64,000 nt of DNA from Photobacterium profundum SS9. Its GTDB lineage: Bacteria; Pseudomonadota; Gammaproteobacteria; Enterobacterales; Vibrionaceae. Where the stretch lies: contig NC_006370.1 in NCBI RefSeq assembly GCF_000196255.1, forward strand, positions 2,118,887-2,182,886, written 5' to 3'. Positions 51,774-60,761 of this stretch are shown in pieces. Made by a program: the position numbers and the translations under genes. Numbering within the stretch: position 1 is the stretch's first letter; every line of letters begins with the position of its first letter. The notes under the pieces are model-generated. The model searched no databases and was not told where the DNA came from. It worked only from the letters and a program-made list of their open reading frames with translations.

Positions 51774-52976
51774 ATGAAATCTTTACCTTGGAACGCGTGG
51801 CTACTTGCTTTGGTTCAACCCTTTGTATTATCTGTTGGGGCACTCAATGTGTTTCTTGGTGGTCTTGTTGGGGCCAAATTACATCCAAATCCTGAACTCT
51901 CCACACTTCCTGTTACTGCGCTCATCATTGGTGTTTCCTTAAATGTTTTTCCAGCTGCTAAAATTCAACATACCTTTGGTCGAAAAAATGCGTTTATTGC
52001 AGCTGCCTTTATCAGTGGTTGCGTGGCTTTTGCTGCGGGGTTTGCAATCGAACATGAATCCTTTTGGGGATTTACTTTATGTACTTTCCTTCTTGGCACT
52101 CAATTGTCTTATGTGGGGCAATACCGTTTTGCTGCCATAGAAAGCTGTAACAATGTGAGTCAGCACCCTACTGTCATTAGTATTGTACTGGTTGGGGGCA
52201 TAGCAGCTGCAATCGTGGGGCCCGAGTTACTTAACATAGGGCAACTCATTCCACTTCATATATCCGAATATGCCAACGCTTATAATGCATTGGCTATTAT
52301 CGAATGCATTGGCGCAATGATTTTATTTATTGCAATGAAGCCCATTATTATAAAGGAAAACAGCGATACTGATGGAATAGCTCGTCCTTTATCTGAAATA
52401 TTAAAGCAACCTTTACTGTGGCTTGCTATTGGTTCAGGTTTAACGGCTTACGCTGTGATGGCATTTTTGATGACAGCAACCCCCTTAGCAATGCAGCACC
52501 ATGGTCATGATATTCAAAGTGCGAAATGGGTTATTCAAAGTCATGTTATGGCGATGTATTTACCGTCACTCATTACCCCACTATTGATTAAATATCTTGG
52601 CATTTACCGACTGATCTATGTTGGATGTATCGCAATGATTGCCTGCATTATTGCAGGATTGCTAGGTCAGAGTGTGCATAGTTATTGGTGGGCATTGGTG
52701 TTATTGGGTATAGGTTGGAATTTCTTGTTTATAAGTGGCACAACATTATTGCCTAAAACATATCAAACGAATGAACGCTTCAAAGTACAAGCTGTTAATG
52801 ATTTTTCCATCACCGCCTTTCAAGCTACAGGCTCGCTGGGAGCTGGTATGGTGTTATTTACTCAAGGCTGGAGCTGGATGTTGCTTGCTTCCGTTTTCCC
52901 TGTTATCACGTTGCTTTTGTTGAGCGTGGTAGTGAATAAAAAATGCCGTATTACAGCGTACTCAGGGGATCATTAG
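51774..52976 (+). CDS. MFS transporter
   Basis: A 400-residue membrane protein with twelve predicted helices and a short central loop (KENSDTDGIARPLSEILK). The loop between helices 2 and 3 reads QHTFGRKNAF, a form of the MFS motif G-x3-D-R-x-G-R-[KR]. Substrate unknown; drug or sugar efflux would be guesses. The last codons Gly-Asp-His and the stop are within a 10-bp direct repeat made by a MITE inserted immediately after the stop. Confidence 0.85.
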   Translation: MKSLPWNAWLLALVQPFVLSVGALNVFLGGLVGAKLHPNPELSTLPVTALIIGVSLNVFPAAKIQHTFGRKNAFIAAAFISGCVAFAAGFAIEHESFWGFTLCTFLLGTQLSYVGQYRFAAIESCNNVSQHPTVISIVLVGGIAAAIVGPELLNIGQLIPLHISEYANAYNALAIIECIGAMILFIAMKPIIIKENSDTDGIARPLSEILKQPLLWLAIGSGLTAYAVMAFLMTATPLAMQHHGHDIQSAKWVIQSHVMAMYLPSLITPLLIKYLGIYRLIYVGCIAMIACIIAGLLGQSVHSYWWALVLLGIGWNFLFISGTTLLPKTYQTNERFKVQAVNDFSITAFQATGSLGAGMVLFTQGWSWMLLASVFPVITLLLLSVVVNKKCRITAYSGDH

Positions 52977-53171
52977 CAGGGCGAACGCATGAGTTGATTT
53001 TATGTTAATTAAAGTTTTGTTTTTTGTAATTGCGGGCTGAGTTCACACTATAACGAAAAACAAAACCTGAAAATAACGCTCAAAAATCACACGCGCGTAT
53101 CCCGATTCACGAGCCTTGCTTGTTAGTAAATTGTTACTGATGACAATTTACTAACTCATGCGGTTGCCCTG
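52977..53171. repeat. MITE-like element with 10-bp target duplication
   Basis: A 195-bp element with 19-bp inverted ends CAGGGCGAACGCATGAGTT and AACTCATGCGGTTGCCCTG (17 of 19 match). It is flanked by the direct repeat GGATCATTAG (52967-52976 and 53172-53181). An inner perfect hairpin GTTAGTAAATTGT / ACAATTTACTAAC sits at 53122-53155. No frame. A 10-bp duplication would fit an IS4-type transposase acting in trans. Confidence 0.85.
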
Positions 53172-53194
53172 GGATCATTAGACGTCATTCAGCT

Positions 53195-53359
53195 TTACTT
53201 ACTTGTTGAATCTTCAGCCTTGAAATATTTATGGTCTAAACCTAAGTCTTTGGCTTGCTTTTCATGTAGCGCGTCAATTAATTTTTGGTTAAGTATAGAA
53301 AAATACATATCTTCTTCTGCTTTACCCTTCAAGCGCATTTTTTCAGTGAAATCAACCAT
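53195..53359 (-). CDS. 54-residue small basic/acidic protein
   Basis: A 54-codon frame beginning MVDFTEKMRLKGKAEEDMYF, with the continuation SILNQKLIDALHEKQAKDLG, preceded by GGTAGAAAGGT as ribosome site. The protein is soluble and helical, with balanced codon use like neighbouring genes. It resembles small conserved Vibrionaceae proteins containing KGKAEED, whose function is unknown. Too short for usual ORF cut-offs. It is convergent with the MFS gene, separated by the MITE. Confidence 0.65.
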   Translation of the reverse strand: MVDFTEKMRLKGKAEEDMYFSILNQKLIDALHEKQAKDLGLDHKYFKAEDSTSK

Positions 53360-53766
53360 ACCTTTCTACCTCAAAGTGCTTACACTTACTATTAGTGTAT
53401 GAGATAAAAAATGATGTGTCGTATTAATTACAGAAAAGTAGATCTAGAACACTTAAAGACACACTCGCTAATTACAGTTATATTTTCACAGTTCGCCTAA
53501 CAACGGCGCTAAACGTATCAAAAACCAAAGAAATAAAAATAAGATGTTGAAATAAAACAAATAAAATTAAACATAATATTAATTAAAAGATGTATTCTAA
53601 TGCTGATAGTGCGCAGTAAAAAAATATTGTACATTTCACGAACAGAAATAAGAATTTTTTATGAACATTGCTTTTAAGCAACAATATGAAGACGTTTTCC
53701 TCTATACTGAATTCAAGATGAAATTTAACAGTTTCATCATAATACTGTGACATCAGGGGGGTATCT
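53360..53766. other. AT-rich intergenic region
   Basis: About 400 nt with no recognised gene. Near its end are a TATACT (53703-53708) that could be the -10 for the small membrane protein and a hairpin GATGAAA / TTTCATC (53717-53738) in its leader. Confidence 0.4.
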
Positions 53767-53880
53767 ATGCAGCATCAAGAAATGATTGTTCCAACTAACC
53801 TAGGTCTTATCTCTCGAATTTCACTTATCGCAACAATATTTATGGTTATCGGCTTAAGCATGATAGCTGGATTCAAGTAA
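53767..53880 (+). CDS. 37-residue single-span membrane protein
   Basis: A 37-codon frame MQHQEMIVPTNLGLISRISL followed by the helix IATIFMVIGLSMIAGF and a final Lys. A strong ribosome site AGGGGGG precedes the ATG by 7 nt. It has the design of bacterial small membrane proteins that modulate a partner. It lies beside (convergent with) the histidine kinase gene. No family recognised. Confidence 0.55.
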   Translation: MQHQEMIVPTNLGLISRISLIATIFMVIGLSMIAGFK

Positions 53881-54059
53881 TAAGTGCATCACTCTTATAT
53901 CGCTATATTGTGAAAGTAGTACGTAAAAATTGAAATTCTAACGATGTAGTATGTCAGCTTACAATTCTGTTTTAATTTTATCATTAACCAGATTGTAGCA
54001 TGACATTCTCATCGTAATATTACTTCTCAGTTTCACTCTATCCTAATTGAATACTCTTG

Positions 54060-56105
54060 TTAATAAGCTTCAACATCTAACATTAGATCATTATTCAATG
54101 TCGCTTTCTCTCGTAAATATATAGAGAAAGTTGAACCTTTGCCTAATTCAGATTGGACTTCAATTTCACCGCCAATTTCGCTAATAATACCTTGGCTAAC
54201 AGACAGTCCTAATCCTGTACCACTTCTGCGCGTGGTAAAAAATGGATTAAAGATTCTCTTAAGATTTTCCTTACTGATACCGCAGCCATGATCGGTAACA
54301 CGCACCACAGCCCCTAATACTTTTCCACTTTGATCAATCCAATCTTCTGTTTTGACTTTCAATAAGCCTTTGTCGTCCATTGCATGAACGCCATTCATTT
54401 GTAGGTTAATTAAGACTTGTAAGAGTTGGTGTCGATTCGCTTCTATACAACACTTAGCATCTAGCTGAGCTTCAACCTTCACATCATAAGATTTGGTACC
54501 AGAACGTACTAAAGTTAAGCTTTCTTCAACAATGAGATTTACATGATGCCACGTAATTTCATCTTGTACGCCACCTTGACGGCTGTACTGCAAAAGGCTT
54601 CGAGTAATATTCCGAATTCGATCTATTTGCTCATGAATCGCATCTAATTCTTCTTTAACGCGCTGAGTATCATCACCGAGCTCCAGTTGTAACAATTCAA
54701 CGTTACCCAAGATAACAGCTGTCGGGTTATTGATTTCATGCGCTATTCCCGCCGTTAATTCACCAAGGGCTGCCAGTTTTTCACTTGCCACCAGCTTAAT
54801 TTTCGCCTGATTCAACAATTTGATATGTTGTTCTAGCTCTTCTGTTTTTTCATGCAAGCTACGGGTTCGAATTTGCACTTTATCTTCGAGTTCAAGAGAG
54901 GCTTTTTTAATGTCTTCATTACGTTGATGAAGCTGATCAAGCATTGAATCAAACTGTTGTCCAAGAATCTGTAACTCGTGATTTTTAAACAGTTCTAAGG
55001 AACCAATCCGGCGATCAAGTCCACTCTGTACCGCTTTGACTACGTTATAAATTCTTTCTATTGGCCTAAATAAATCACGCGCTCCACGATAAACAATCGC
55101 ACCAGAGAGTAATAGAACAATCACAATACCAAGACCTAACTCAATAATATTGGTCAAAAACGTTTTTAATAACGGCCACTCAAGATAACCCGTATACAGC
55201 ATACCTATCACGTTACCATCATGATCATGCAGTGGCTCGTAAGAAGAAACGTACCAGTCATCGTAAACAAACGCTCGTCCTACCCAATTCTCGCCCGCAA
55301 TGAGTACTTGTTGCTTAACTTCATCAGATACACGTGTACCAATCGCACGCCCAAAACGCGCTTCACTATCAAGCGGTACATTCGTACTAACACGAAGATC
55401 ATCCATAAATAATGTAACCGTGCCAATACTTCCTGCAGGTAATGTATCTGCGGCGTAAACCAAATCACGAATACGATCGACAAGTAAGGTACTGTTATTT
55501 AAAAGTATACCGCCATCAACAATCCATTGAAGTTGATTTTTTTCATTAAAAATTGGAATGAGGCTCCGGCTAATTAAGCCTCTTGATTCAGACTCACGTT
55601 CTTTGACTAAGGGGATTTCTGCATTTGCAGGCAGGTTGGGGTTAAGGTTTTCTAATGCTTGCCCATCCAATACTTGAAAGAACGTTTGCTCTTTGCCCTT
55701 CAGTAATAATCGGCGATTTACTTTTGAAAATTCACCTAATGCAGAAGCGGGATGAAGTACAACAAAATCCAACTCATAATTTGACGTTTGAGTACTTACC
55801 CAATCACTTAACTTTGCTTCATCGGTTCGTAATAATGTTTGAAAGTCATAAGACGATGACAACGACATTAGACGCATTCGTTGTTCTTTTTGCAGCAACT
55901 CCAGACTATGGTGTGCGACAGCGAGATCGGCTCTTACATTCATCAATGCACTTTGCCATGTATACGTCACAGTCCAATACATAGTTAGTGCAATCAAAGC
56001 AAGCAATGTAATAATTATGGGTACAGATGTAAGCACCAATAAACGATAGCGCACCATCGTCCTAAAACGACGTACCCACTTCAGCACTATGTGTTTTAAT
56101 TTCAT
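54060..56105 (-). CDS. Membrane sensor histidine kinase (cache-HAMP-HisKA-HATPase)
   Basis: A 681-residue sensor kinase. Helix 1 (about 26-45) and helix 2 (about 318-340) enclose a 270-residue periplasmic sensor of double-cache type with WVGRAFVYDDWYVSSYEP and GNVIGMLYTGY. Then HAMP (about 340-395), a coiled coil, and the kinase core with phospho-acceptor H456 (GIAHEINNP) and ATP-binding motifs NLQMNGVHAM, DHGCGIS and GTGLGLSVSQGI. Kinases of this subclass pair with NtrC-like regulators, here the overlapping upstream gene (ATGA overlap). The ligand is unknown; formate, tungstate or a metabolite are candidates from context. Confidence 0.9.
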   Translation of the reverse strand: MKLKHIVLKWVRRFRTMVRYRLLVLTSVPIIITLLALIALTMYWTVTYTWQSALMNVRADLAVAHHSLELLQKEQRMRLMSLSSSYDFQTLLRTDEAKLSDWVSTQTSNYELDFVVLHPASALGEFSKVNRRLLLKGKEQTFFQVLDGQALENLNPNLPANAEIPLVKERESESRGLISRSLIPIFNEKNQLQWIVDGGILLNNSTLLVDRIRDLVYAADTLPAGSIGTVTLFMDDLRVSTNVPLDSEARFGRAIGTRVSDEVKQQVLIAGENWVGRAFVYDDWYVSSYEPLHDHDGNVIGMLYTGYLEWPLLKTFLTNIIELGLGIVIVLLLSGAIVYRGARDLFRPIERIYNVVKAVQSGLDRRIGSLELFKNHELQILGQQFDSMLDQLHQRNEDIKKASLELEDKVQIRTRSLHEKTEELEQHIKLLNQAKIKLVASEKLAALGELTAGIAHEINNPTAVILGNVELLQLELGDDTQRVKEELDAIHEQIDRIRNITRSLLQYSRQGGVQDEITWHHVNLIVEESLTLVRSGTKSYDVKVEAQLDAKCCIEANRHQLLQVLINLQMNGVHAMDDKGLLKVKTEDWIDQSGKVLGAVVRVTDHGCGISKENLKRIFNPFFTTRRSGTGLGLSVSQGIISEIGGEIEVQSELGKGSTFSIYLREKATLNNDLMLDVEAY

Positions 56106-57571
56106 AAGACTTCTTCGTCAATCCATTCTTTATATTTACGTTCCAATGTCTTGCGCGCAACACCAAGCTGACGAGCAGCGGCTGATTTATTCCCGTCATG
56201 CGAATCAACCACCTGCATAATATGCGCCTTTTCAACCTCTTTTAATGTCCAATTGGTTGGGTAACAAAATTGGTCACCTTCTGCGTCATAAATTGAGGAG
56301 CATCGACAATCACTGCTTACGTTATTGATTATTTCATCACCGATAACATCAGACGCCGCATTTACGGATCTTGGCAGAGGGGCAGTATCACCTTGTAGAT
56401 CTCGCCAGTATTCCGCTGGTGGCTTACCCAGTAAAATACAACGTTCCATCATATTACGAAGCTCTCGAATGTTGCCGGGCCAGTCATAAGCTTGCATGGC
56501 TTTAATATCTTCATGCGTCCAATGAATTGTCTTCATCCCCAAATCTTTGGCTAGCTGCTGGGTAAAATGATGTGTCAGAGAAGGAATGTCTTCGACTCTA
56601 TCCCGCAAGGCGGGTAAGTCGACCGTCAATACGTTTAATCGATAATATAAATCGCGACGGAAACGCCCTTCATCTACTTCCTCTTTCAAATTTCGGTTAG
56701 TAGCAGCGATAATTCTTACATCGACTTGCACCTCACGCTCTGCACCTACAGGTCGAATCGCTTTTTGCTCTAAGGCGCGTAATAAAGACGATTGCATTGA
56801 AAAGGGCATTTCACCAATTTCATCAAGAAACAGTGTTCCACCATTCGCCACACGGAATAAGCCTTCTCGCCCTTTTTTTGCGCCAGTAAAAGCCCCTGAA
56901 ACATGGCCAAACAACTCACTTTCTAGTAAATCAGGCGCTATCGCACCACAGTTTAGCGGTACAAAAGGACCCGTACGTTGGCTCAACTGATGTAATGCAC
57001 GTGCTACTAATTCTTTACCCGTACCAGATTCACCTTCGACGAGAACCGCTGCAATCGAGGGGGCAACCTGTGCAATTAATTTCTTCATCTGTTGGGTTTT
57101 TACCGCGTCACCAATAATATCGACGGGGAATGTACGTTCAACATCACGTTGGAGAGCAAAATTCTGGCGTTCTACTAGGCGGCGTTCAATACAACGGCTA
57201 ACGGATTGCATCATTTGTTCTAAATTGAATGGCTTCAAAATAAAATCAGAGGCACCGGCACGTAACGCTTTAATCGCGGTATCTAAATCGGCATACCCCG
57301 TCATAAAAATCACATCACTTCGGCGGGTTGATGGGTCCAAAGCCTCGTGCCACTCAATGCCTGAGCGTCCGGGTAAATTAATATCTACAATTAATAAATC
57401 AAAATGACAGCGTTTACGGAGTTCTTCTGCTTCTTCAATACTGCCAGCGGTATCGACTTGAGCAAATTTTTTACTTAATGCTTTTTTTAAAATAGCACGC
57501 ATACCTGGTTCATCATCAACAACCAGTACAGATACAGCAGCCCAAGAAAGAGAAGAAGAAAATTCAGACAT
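56102..57571 (-). CDS. Sigma54-dependent response regulator (NtrC family)
   Basis: A 489-residue enhancer-binding protein. Receiver domain (13-130) with D19/D20 and phospho-acceptor D63 (IVDINLPG) and K in ILKPFN; AAA+ domain with Walker A GESGTGKE, the sigma54-contact loop GAFTGA, Walker B TLFLDEIGEM and the arginine finger region FRRDLYYRLN; C-terminal Fis-type HTH (NKSAAARQLGVARKTLERKYKEW). Presence of GAFTGA means it can drive sigma54. It is divergent from tupABC, whose promoter is sigma54-type. Insert DCRCSSIYDAEGDQFC before the HTH has three cysteines of unknown purpose. Confidence 0.93.
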   Translation of the reverse strand: MSEFSSSLSWAAVSVLVVDDEPGMRAILKKALSKKFAQVDTAGSIEEAEELRKRCHFDLLIVDINLPGRSGIEWHEALDPSTRRSDVIFMTGYADLDTAIKALRAGASDFILKPFNLEQMMQSVSRCIERRLVERQNFALQRDVERTFPVDIIGDAVKTQQMKKLIAQVAPSIAAVLVEGESGTGKELVARALHQLSQRTGPFVPLNCGAIAPDLLESELFGHVSGAFTGAKKGREGLFRVANGGTLFLDEIGEMPFSMQSSLLRALEQKAIRPVGAEREVQVDVRIIAATNRNLKEEVDEGRFRRDLYYRLNVLTVDLPALRDRVEDIPSLTHHFTQQLAKDLGMKTIHWTHEDIKAMQAYDWPGNIRELRNMMERCILLGKPPAEYWRDLQGDTAPLPRSVNAASDVIGDEIINNVSSDCRCSSIYDAEGDQFCYPTNWTLKEVEKAHIMQVVDSHDGNKSAAARQLGVARKTLERKYKEWIDEEVL

Positions 57572-57601
57572 AAAATAAACAACAGCAATGATGTAATAGA
57601 T

Positions 57602-57616
57602 GCGACATTTTGTCTC
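57602..57616. promoter_or_regulatory. Candidate enhancer site of the sigma54 regulator upstream of tupA
   Basis: GCGACATTTTGTCTC, an imperfect palindrome in the 290-nt gap between the regulator gene and tupA, about 160 nt upstream of the predicted tupA start. It matches the site upstream of the fdh operon (31467-31481) at 14 of 15 positions. Confidence 0.6.
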
Positions 57617-57743
57617 ATCGAGGTCAACAAAGTCAAAGCTGTTTCATACATTTATGACATGACGCCTGACTACTGGATTATTTATTGTTTTAAATCATTA
57701 AGTTAAACACCAAAAAAGCGTTATTGTTCTATGAAATCACAAC

Positions 57744-57760
57744 TTGGCATCTGATTTGCT
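57744..57760 (+). promoter_or_regulatory. Sigma54 promoter of tupABC-mobA-mobB/moeA
   Basis: TTGGCATCTGATTTGCT: -24 TGGCA, -12 TTGCT, GG and GC 10 nt apart. Predicted start near 57771, about 91 nt before the tupA ATG. The best sigma54 match in the window. Confidence 0.75.
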
Positions 57761-57861
57761 TATAAATTGATAATGAGTGCTGTTTTTTAAGCACCTAAAT
57801 GCATCCGTATTATTAATTTTATACATTATAAATAATGTAACTTATTTCGTCAGGAAGACTT

Positions 57862-58713
57862 ATGACTGTAAAAACAATGACATTTATTCAAACGTCGATT
57901 GTGACTCTAGCCCTTGCTTCAACGGCAAGTGTTTATGCGCAAGACAGTTCACAGGATAATTCGCAAGAGAACATGAAAATCCGCCTAGCGACAACAACCA
58001 GTACTTATCACTCTGGTTTGTTAGATTACCTACTGCCTGAATTTAAAAAAGACACCGGCTATACCGTTGATGTTTTAGCTGCAGGTACCGGTAAATCGCT
58101 GCGTATGGGACAAAATGGTGATGTTGACTTAGTGATGACTCACGCACCTAAATCTGAAGCAAAATTTGTGGATGATGGTTTTGGTGTACTTCCGCGTAAA
58201 CTAATGTATAACGATTTTGTTTTAGTCGGACCAAAAGCTGATCCAGCCAAAATCGATACTGATAAAGACGTTGTCAAAGCAATTACAGACATCGCGTCTT
58301 ACAACGCTACCTTTATTTCACGCGGTGATGATTCAGGCACGAACAAAAAAGAATTAGGTTTGTGGGAACAGGCAAAAATTGAGCCTAACTTCGGTGGTTA
58401 CAAAGCAGTAGGACAAGGTATGGGGCCAACATTGAACATGGCATCTGAACTGCAAGCCTACACATTAACCGACCGTGGTACTTGGTTAGCATACGAAAAC
58501 AAACTGGATCTAAAAATCTTAGTTCAAGGTGACAAACGTCTCTTTAACCCTTACCAAGTTATTCTGGTTAACCCAAGCCGTTACCCAGACATCAACTACC
58601 AAGGTGCTAAAGCATTCAGTGACTGGTTAGTTAACCCTAAAGCGCAAGCTATGATCAATAGCTATCAGCGCCACGGTGAGCAGCTATTTGTTGCTAATGC
58701 TGTTGTTCAATAA
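57862..58713 (+). CDS. tupA: Tungstate-binding periplasmic protein TupA
   Basis: A 283-residue solute-binding protein with a signal peptide cut near VYA-QD. It has the oxyanion-site motifs RLATTTSTYHSGLLDYLLP and SRGDDSGTNKKE of the TupA/WtpA-like tungstate binders, and GTGKSLRMGQNGDVDLVMTHA. The TTTST motif separates TupA from molybdate-binding ModA. SD AGGAAG precedes ATG. First gene of a sigma54-controlled operon. Confidence 0.93.
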   Translation: MTVKTMTFIQTSIVTLALASTASVYAQDSSQDNSQENMKIRLATTTSTYHSGLLDYLLPEFKKDTGYTVDVLAAGTGKSLRMGQNGDVDLVMTHAPKSEAKFVDDGFGVLPRKLMYNDFVLVGPKADPAKIDTDKDVVKAITDIASYNATFISRGDDSGTNKKELGLWEQAKIEPNFGGYKAVGQGMGPTLNMASELQAYTLTDRGTWLAYENKLDLKILVQGDKRLFNPYQVILVNPSRYPDINYQGAKAFSDWLVNPKAQAMINSYQRHGEQLFVANAVVQ

Positions 58714-58762
58714 AAGTGTTATCTCTTACTAAACACATTGAAACGGAAAAAACGTAAATATA

Positions 58763-59464
58763 ATGGATATTTGGCAAACGACCCAACAAGCAGTTCAACT
58801 TCTCTTTAGTGGCGATATGGCACTATGGGGCATTGTTGGCGTTTCATTTTCCGTTTCTTTGCTGGCTATTAGCATTGTGCTGATACCCGCTTTAGTGATT
58901 GGTTTTGCCCTCGCCTATGGTAAATTCCCTGGGCGTTGGCTTATCTTGTCTCTATTTAATACATTCCAATCCGTTCCTACTGTGGTGATTGGTTTATTAC
59001 TGTATATGACGCTATCGCGTTCTGGTCCTATGGGTGACTGGAAAATGCTGTTTACGCAGCAAGCAATGATCATCGGTCAAATGATGATCTGCTTTCCCAT
59101 TCTTGTTTCTATGATGCACGCCGCTTTTCAAAATAGTGACCGTCGCGCATGGGAAACAGCGTTAACACTGGGTGCTAGCCTGCCGCGCGCATTGATGAGC
59201 TTGATGTGGGAATCTCGCTTTCCACTGCTTGCCGCAGTTATCGCAGCCTTTAGTCGTATCATTACCGAAGTCGGTTGTTCAATGATGGTCGGTGGCAACA
59301 TTTTAAATTCGACCCGTAATATTCCCACAGCGATTGCCCTTGAAAGCTCAAAAGGTGCATTTGCCCAAGGCGTTGCCTTAGGAATGGTATTACTGATTCT
59401 CGCATTAGGTCTAAACTTCTTTTTATCTGTTGCTCGTGGGAAAGCCCACTTGCGTACCAATTAA
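58763..59464 (+). CDS. tupB: Tungstate ABC transporter permease TupB
   Basis: A 233-residue inner-membrane permease with five to six helices and the EAA loop WETALTLGASLPRALMSLMW. Conserved segments SVPTVVIGLLLY and ITEVGCSMMVGGNI fit the TupB family. It lies 49 nt after tupA and 15 nt before tupC. Confidence 0.93.
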   Translation: MDIWQTTQQAVQLLFSGDMALWGIVGVSFSVSLLAISIVLIPALVIGFALAYGKFPGRWLILSLFNTFQSVPTVVIGLLLYMTLSRSGPMGDWKMLFTQQAMIIGQMMICFPILVSMMHAAFQNSDRRAWETALTLGASLPRALMSLMWESRFPLLAAVIAAFSRIITEVGCSMMVGGNILNSTRNIPTAIALESSKGAFAQGVALGMVLLILALGLNFFLSVARGKAHLRTN

Positions 59465-59479
59465 GCTGAGGAACAGGTG

Positions 59480-60190
59480 ATGTCACAAATTTCAATTCAA
59501 GCACATGATCTTTCTATGCGATTTAAAGATCGTTTGCTTTTTCATGTCCCTCAACTCACGCTTGGTCCTAGCGATGCAATCTATCTGACTGGTGACAATG
59601 GTGTAGGAAAAACCACACTATTGAAAATTTTATCTGGGTTACAAAAGCCCACAACGGGTAAAGTGAATCTTCAAAATCAATCTTGGCTCTACCGTCTTTT
59701 TAAAGGTAATACCAAAGGTGGCATTATTTATATGCACCAAACACCTTACATGTTTGACGGTTCAGTATTTGATAACGTCTGTTATGGTCTAAAGTTTGCC
59801 ATTAAAGACCGCCAAACACGACGAAGTGAAGCTATAAATGCCTTACGTATGGTAGGGTTAGAAACCTTGGCTGATGAACATATCTCGGTGCTATCTGGCG
59901 GTGAAAGACAACGCGTCGCAATGGCACGCGCATGGGTATTAAAACCCAGTGTACTCTTGATGGACGAATCCAGTGCTAGTCTTGATAAAGAATCGATCGA
60001 ACGACAAGTTATTCTGGCAAAAGATTTGCTGGAGCGCGGTTCAACATTGGTTATCACGAGTCACCAACAAAATGCACTTACTGCACTTTGTCGTCGCCAA
60101 TGGACTATCAGCAATACAAAACTAATAGAACGAGCAGATTTACAGCTCGTCACAAAAGATAAAAATAAGGACGACTATGCCTTCGGCTGA
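59480..60190 (+). CDS. tupC: Tungstate ABC transporter ATPase TupC
   Basis: A 236-residue ABC ATPase with Walker [11 protein letters not shown]-loop in [11 protein letters not shown], signature LSGGERQR, Walker [13 protein letters not shown] and switch His in [11 protein letters not shown] 59480 with GAGGA at 7 nt is preferred to the GTG one codon earlier. Shorter than ModC, lacking the molybdate-binding C-terminal domain, as expected for TupC. It overlaps mobA by 14 nt. Confidence 0.93.
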   Translation: MSQISIQAHDLSMRFKDRLLFHVPQLTLGPSDAIYLTGDNGVGKTTLLKILSGLQKPTTGKVNLQNQSWLYRLFKGNTKGGIIYMHQTPYMFDGSVFDNVCYGLKFAIKDRQTRRSEAINALRMVGLETLADEHISVLSGGERQRVAMARAWVLKPSVLLMDESSASLDKESIERQVILAKDLLERGSTLVITSHQQNALTALCRRQWTISNTKLIERADLQLVTKDKNKDDYAFG

Positions 60191-60761
60191 ACAAACAAGT
60201 TGGGTAATTTTAGCGGGTGGACAAGCCAGCCGTATGGGCGGCAATGATAAAGGTCTGGTTGAATTAACCGGCAAAGCAATGATCGAGCACGTTATCGGCA
60301 CTCTCTCTCCACAAACCTCATCGATAACGATTAACGCAAACCGTAATCAAGAACGTTATTCACAGTACGGTTCTGTGTTTGGGGATAATATTCAAGACTA
60401 TCCTGGTCCTTTAGGTGGTATTCATGCTGCCATTCACCACTTAGATGATGAGTGGATTGGTTTTGTACCCTGCGATTGCCCCCAACTACCTCACGACTTA
60501 GTCGAACGAATGGCCAATGCTTGCTCAGAAGACACAGACATTGCAGTAGCGCATGATGGCGAGCACATTCAGCCTGTTGTTACTCTACTTCACCGTCGTA
60601 TCTTACCGAAGCTAGAAGCCTTTCTAGCCAATGGTGATAGAAAAATCATTCTACTTTACCGCCAGTGCAACATGATCACTGTCGATTTTAGCGATCAGCC
60701 CAACGCTTTTGTGAATTTAAATACGCCCGAAGAACTACAACAATTTGGACAGACATTATGA
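60177..60761 (+). CDS. mobA: Molybdenum cofactor guanylyltransferase MobA
   Basis: A 194-residue nucleotidyltransferase that adds GMP to molybdopterin (and presumably the tungsten form) to build the MGD cofactor. N-terminal nucleotide-binding motif [16 protein letters not shown], then [11 protein letters not shown] and the acidic metal site VPCDCPQLP. It overlaps tupC by 14 nt and the next gene by ATGA, so the whole unit is one operon. Confidence 0.95.
   Translation: MPSAEQTSWVILAGGQASRMGGNDKGLVELTGKAMIEHVIGTLSPQTSSITINANRNQERYSQYGSVFGDNIQDYPGPLGGIHAAIHHLDDEWIGFVPCDCPQLPHDLVERMANACSEDTDIAVAHDGEHIQPVVTLLHRRILPKLEAFLANGDRKIILLYRQCNMITVDFSDQPNAFVNLNTPEELQQFGQTL

Noticed and set aside
53143..53155. 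Hairpin GTTAGTAAATTGT/ACAATTTACTAAC as the ordinary MFS terminator
   Set aside because: It lies inside the MITE and has no T run, so it is better described as part of the inserted element.
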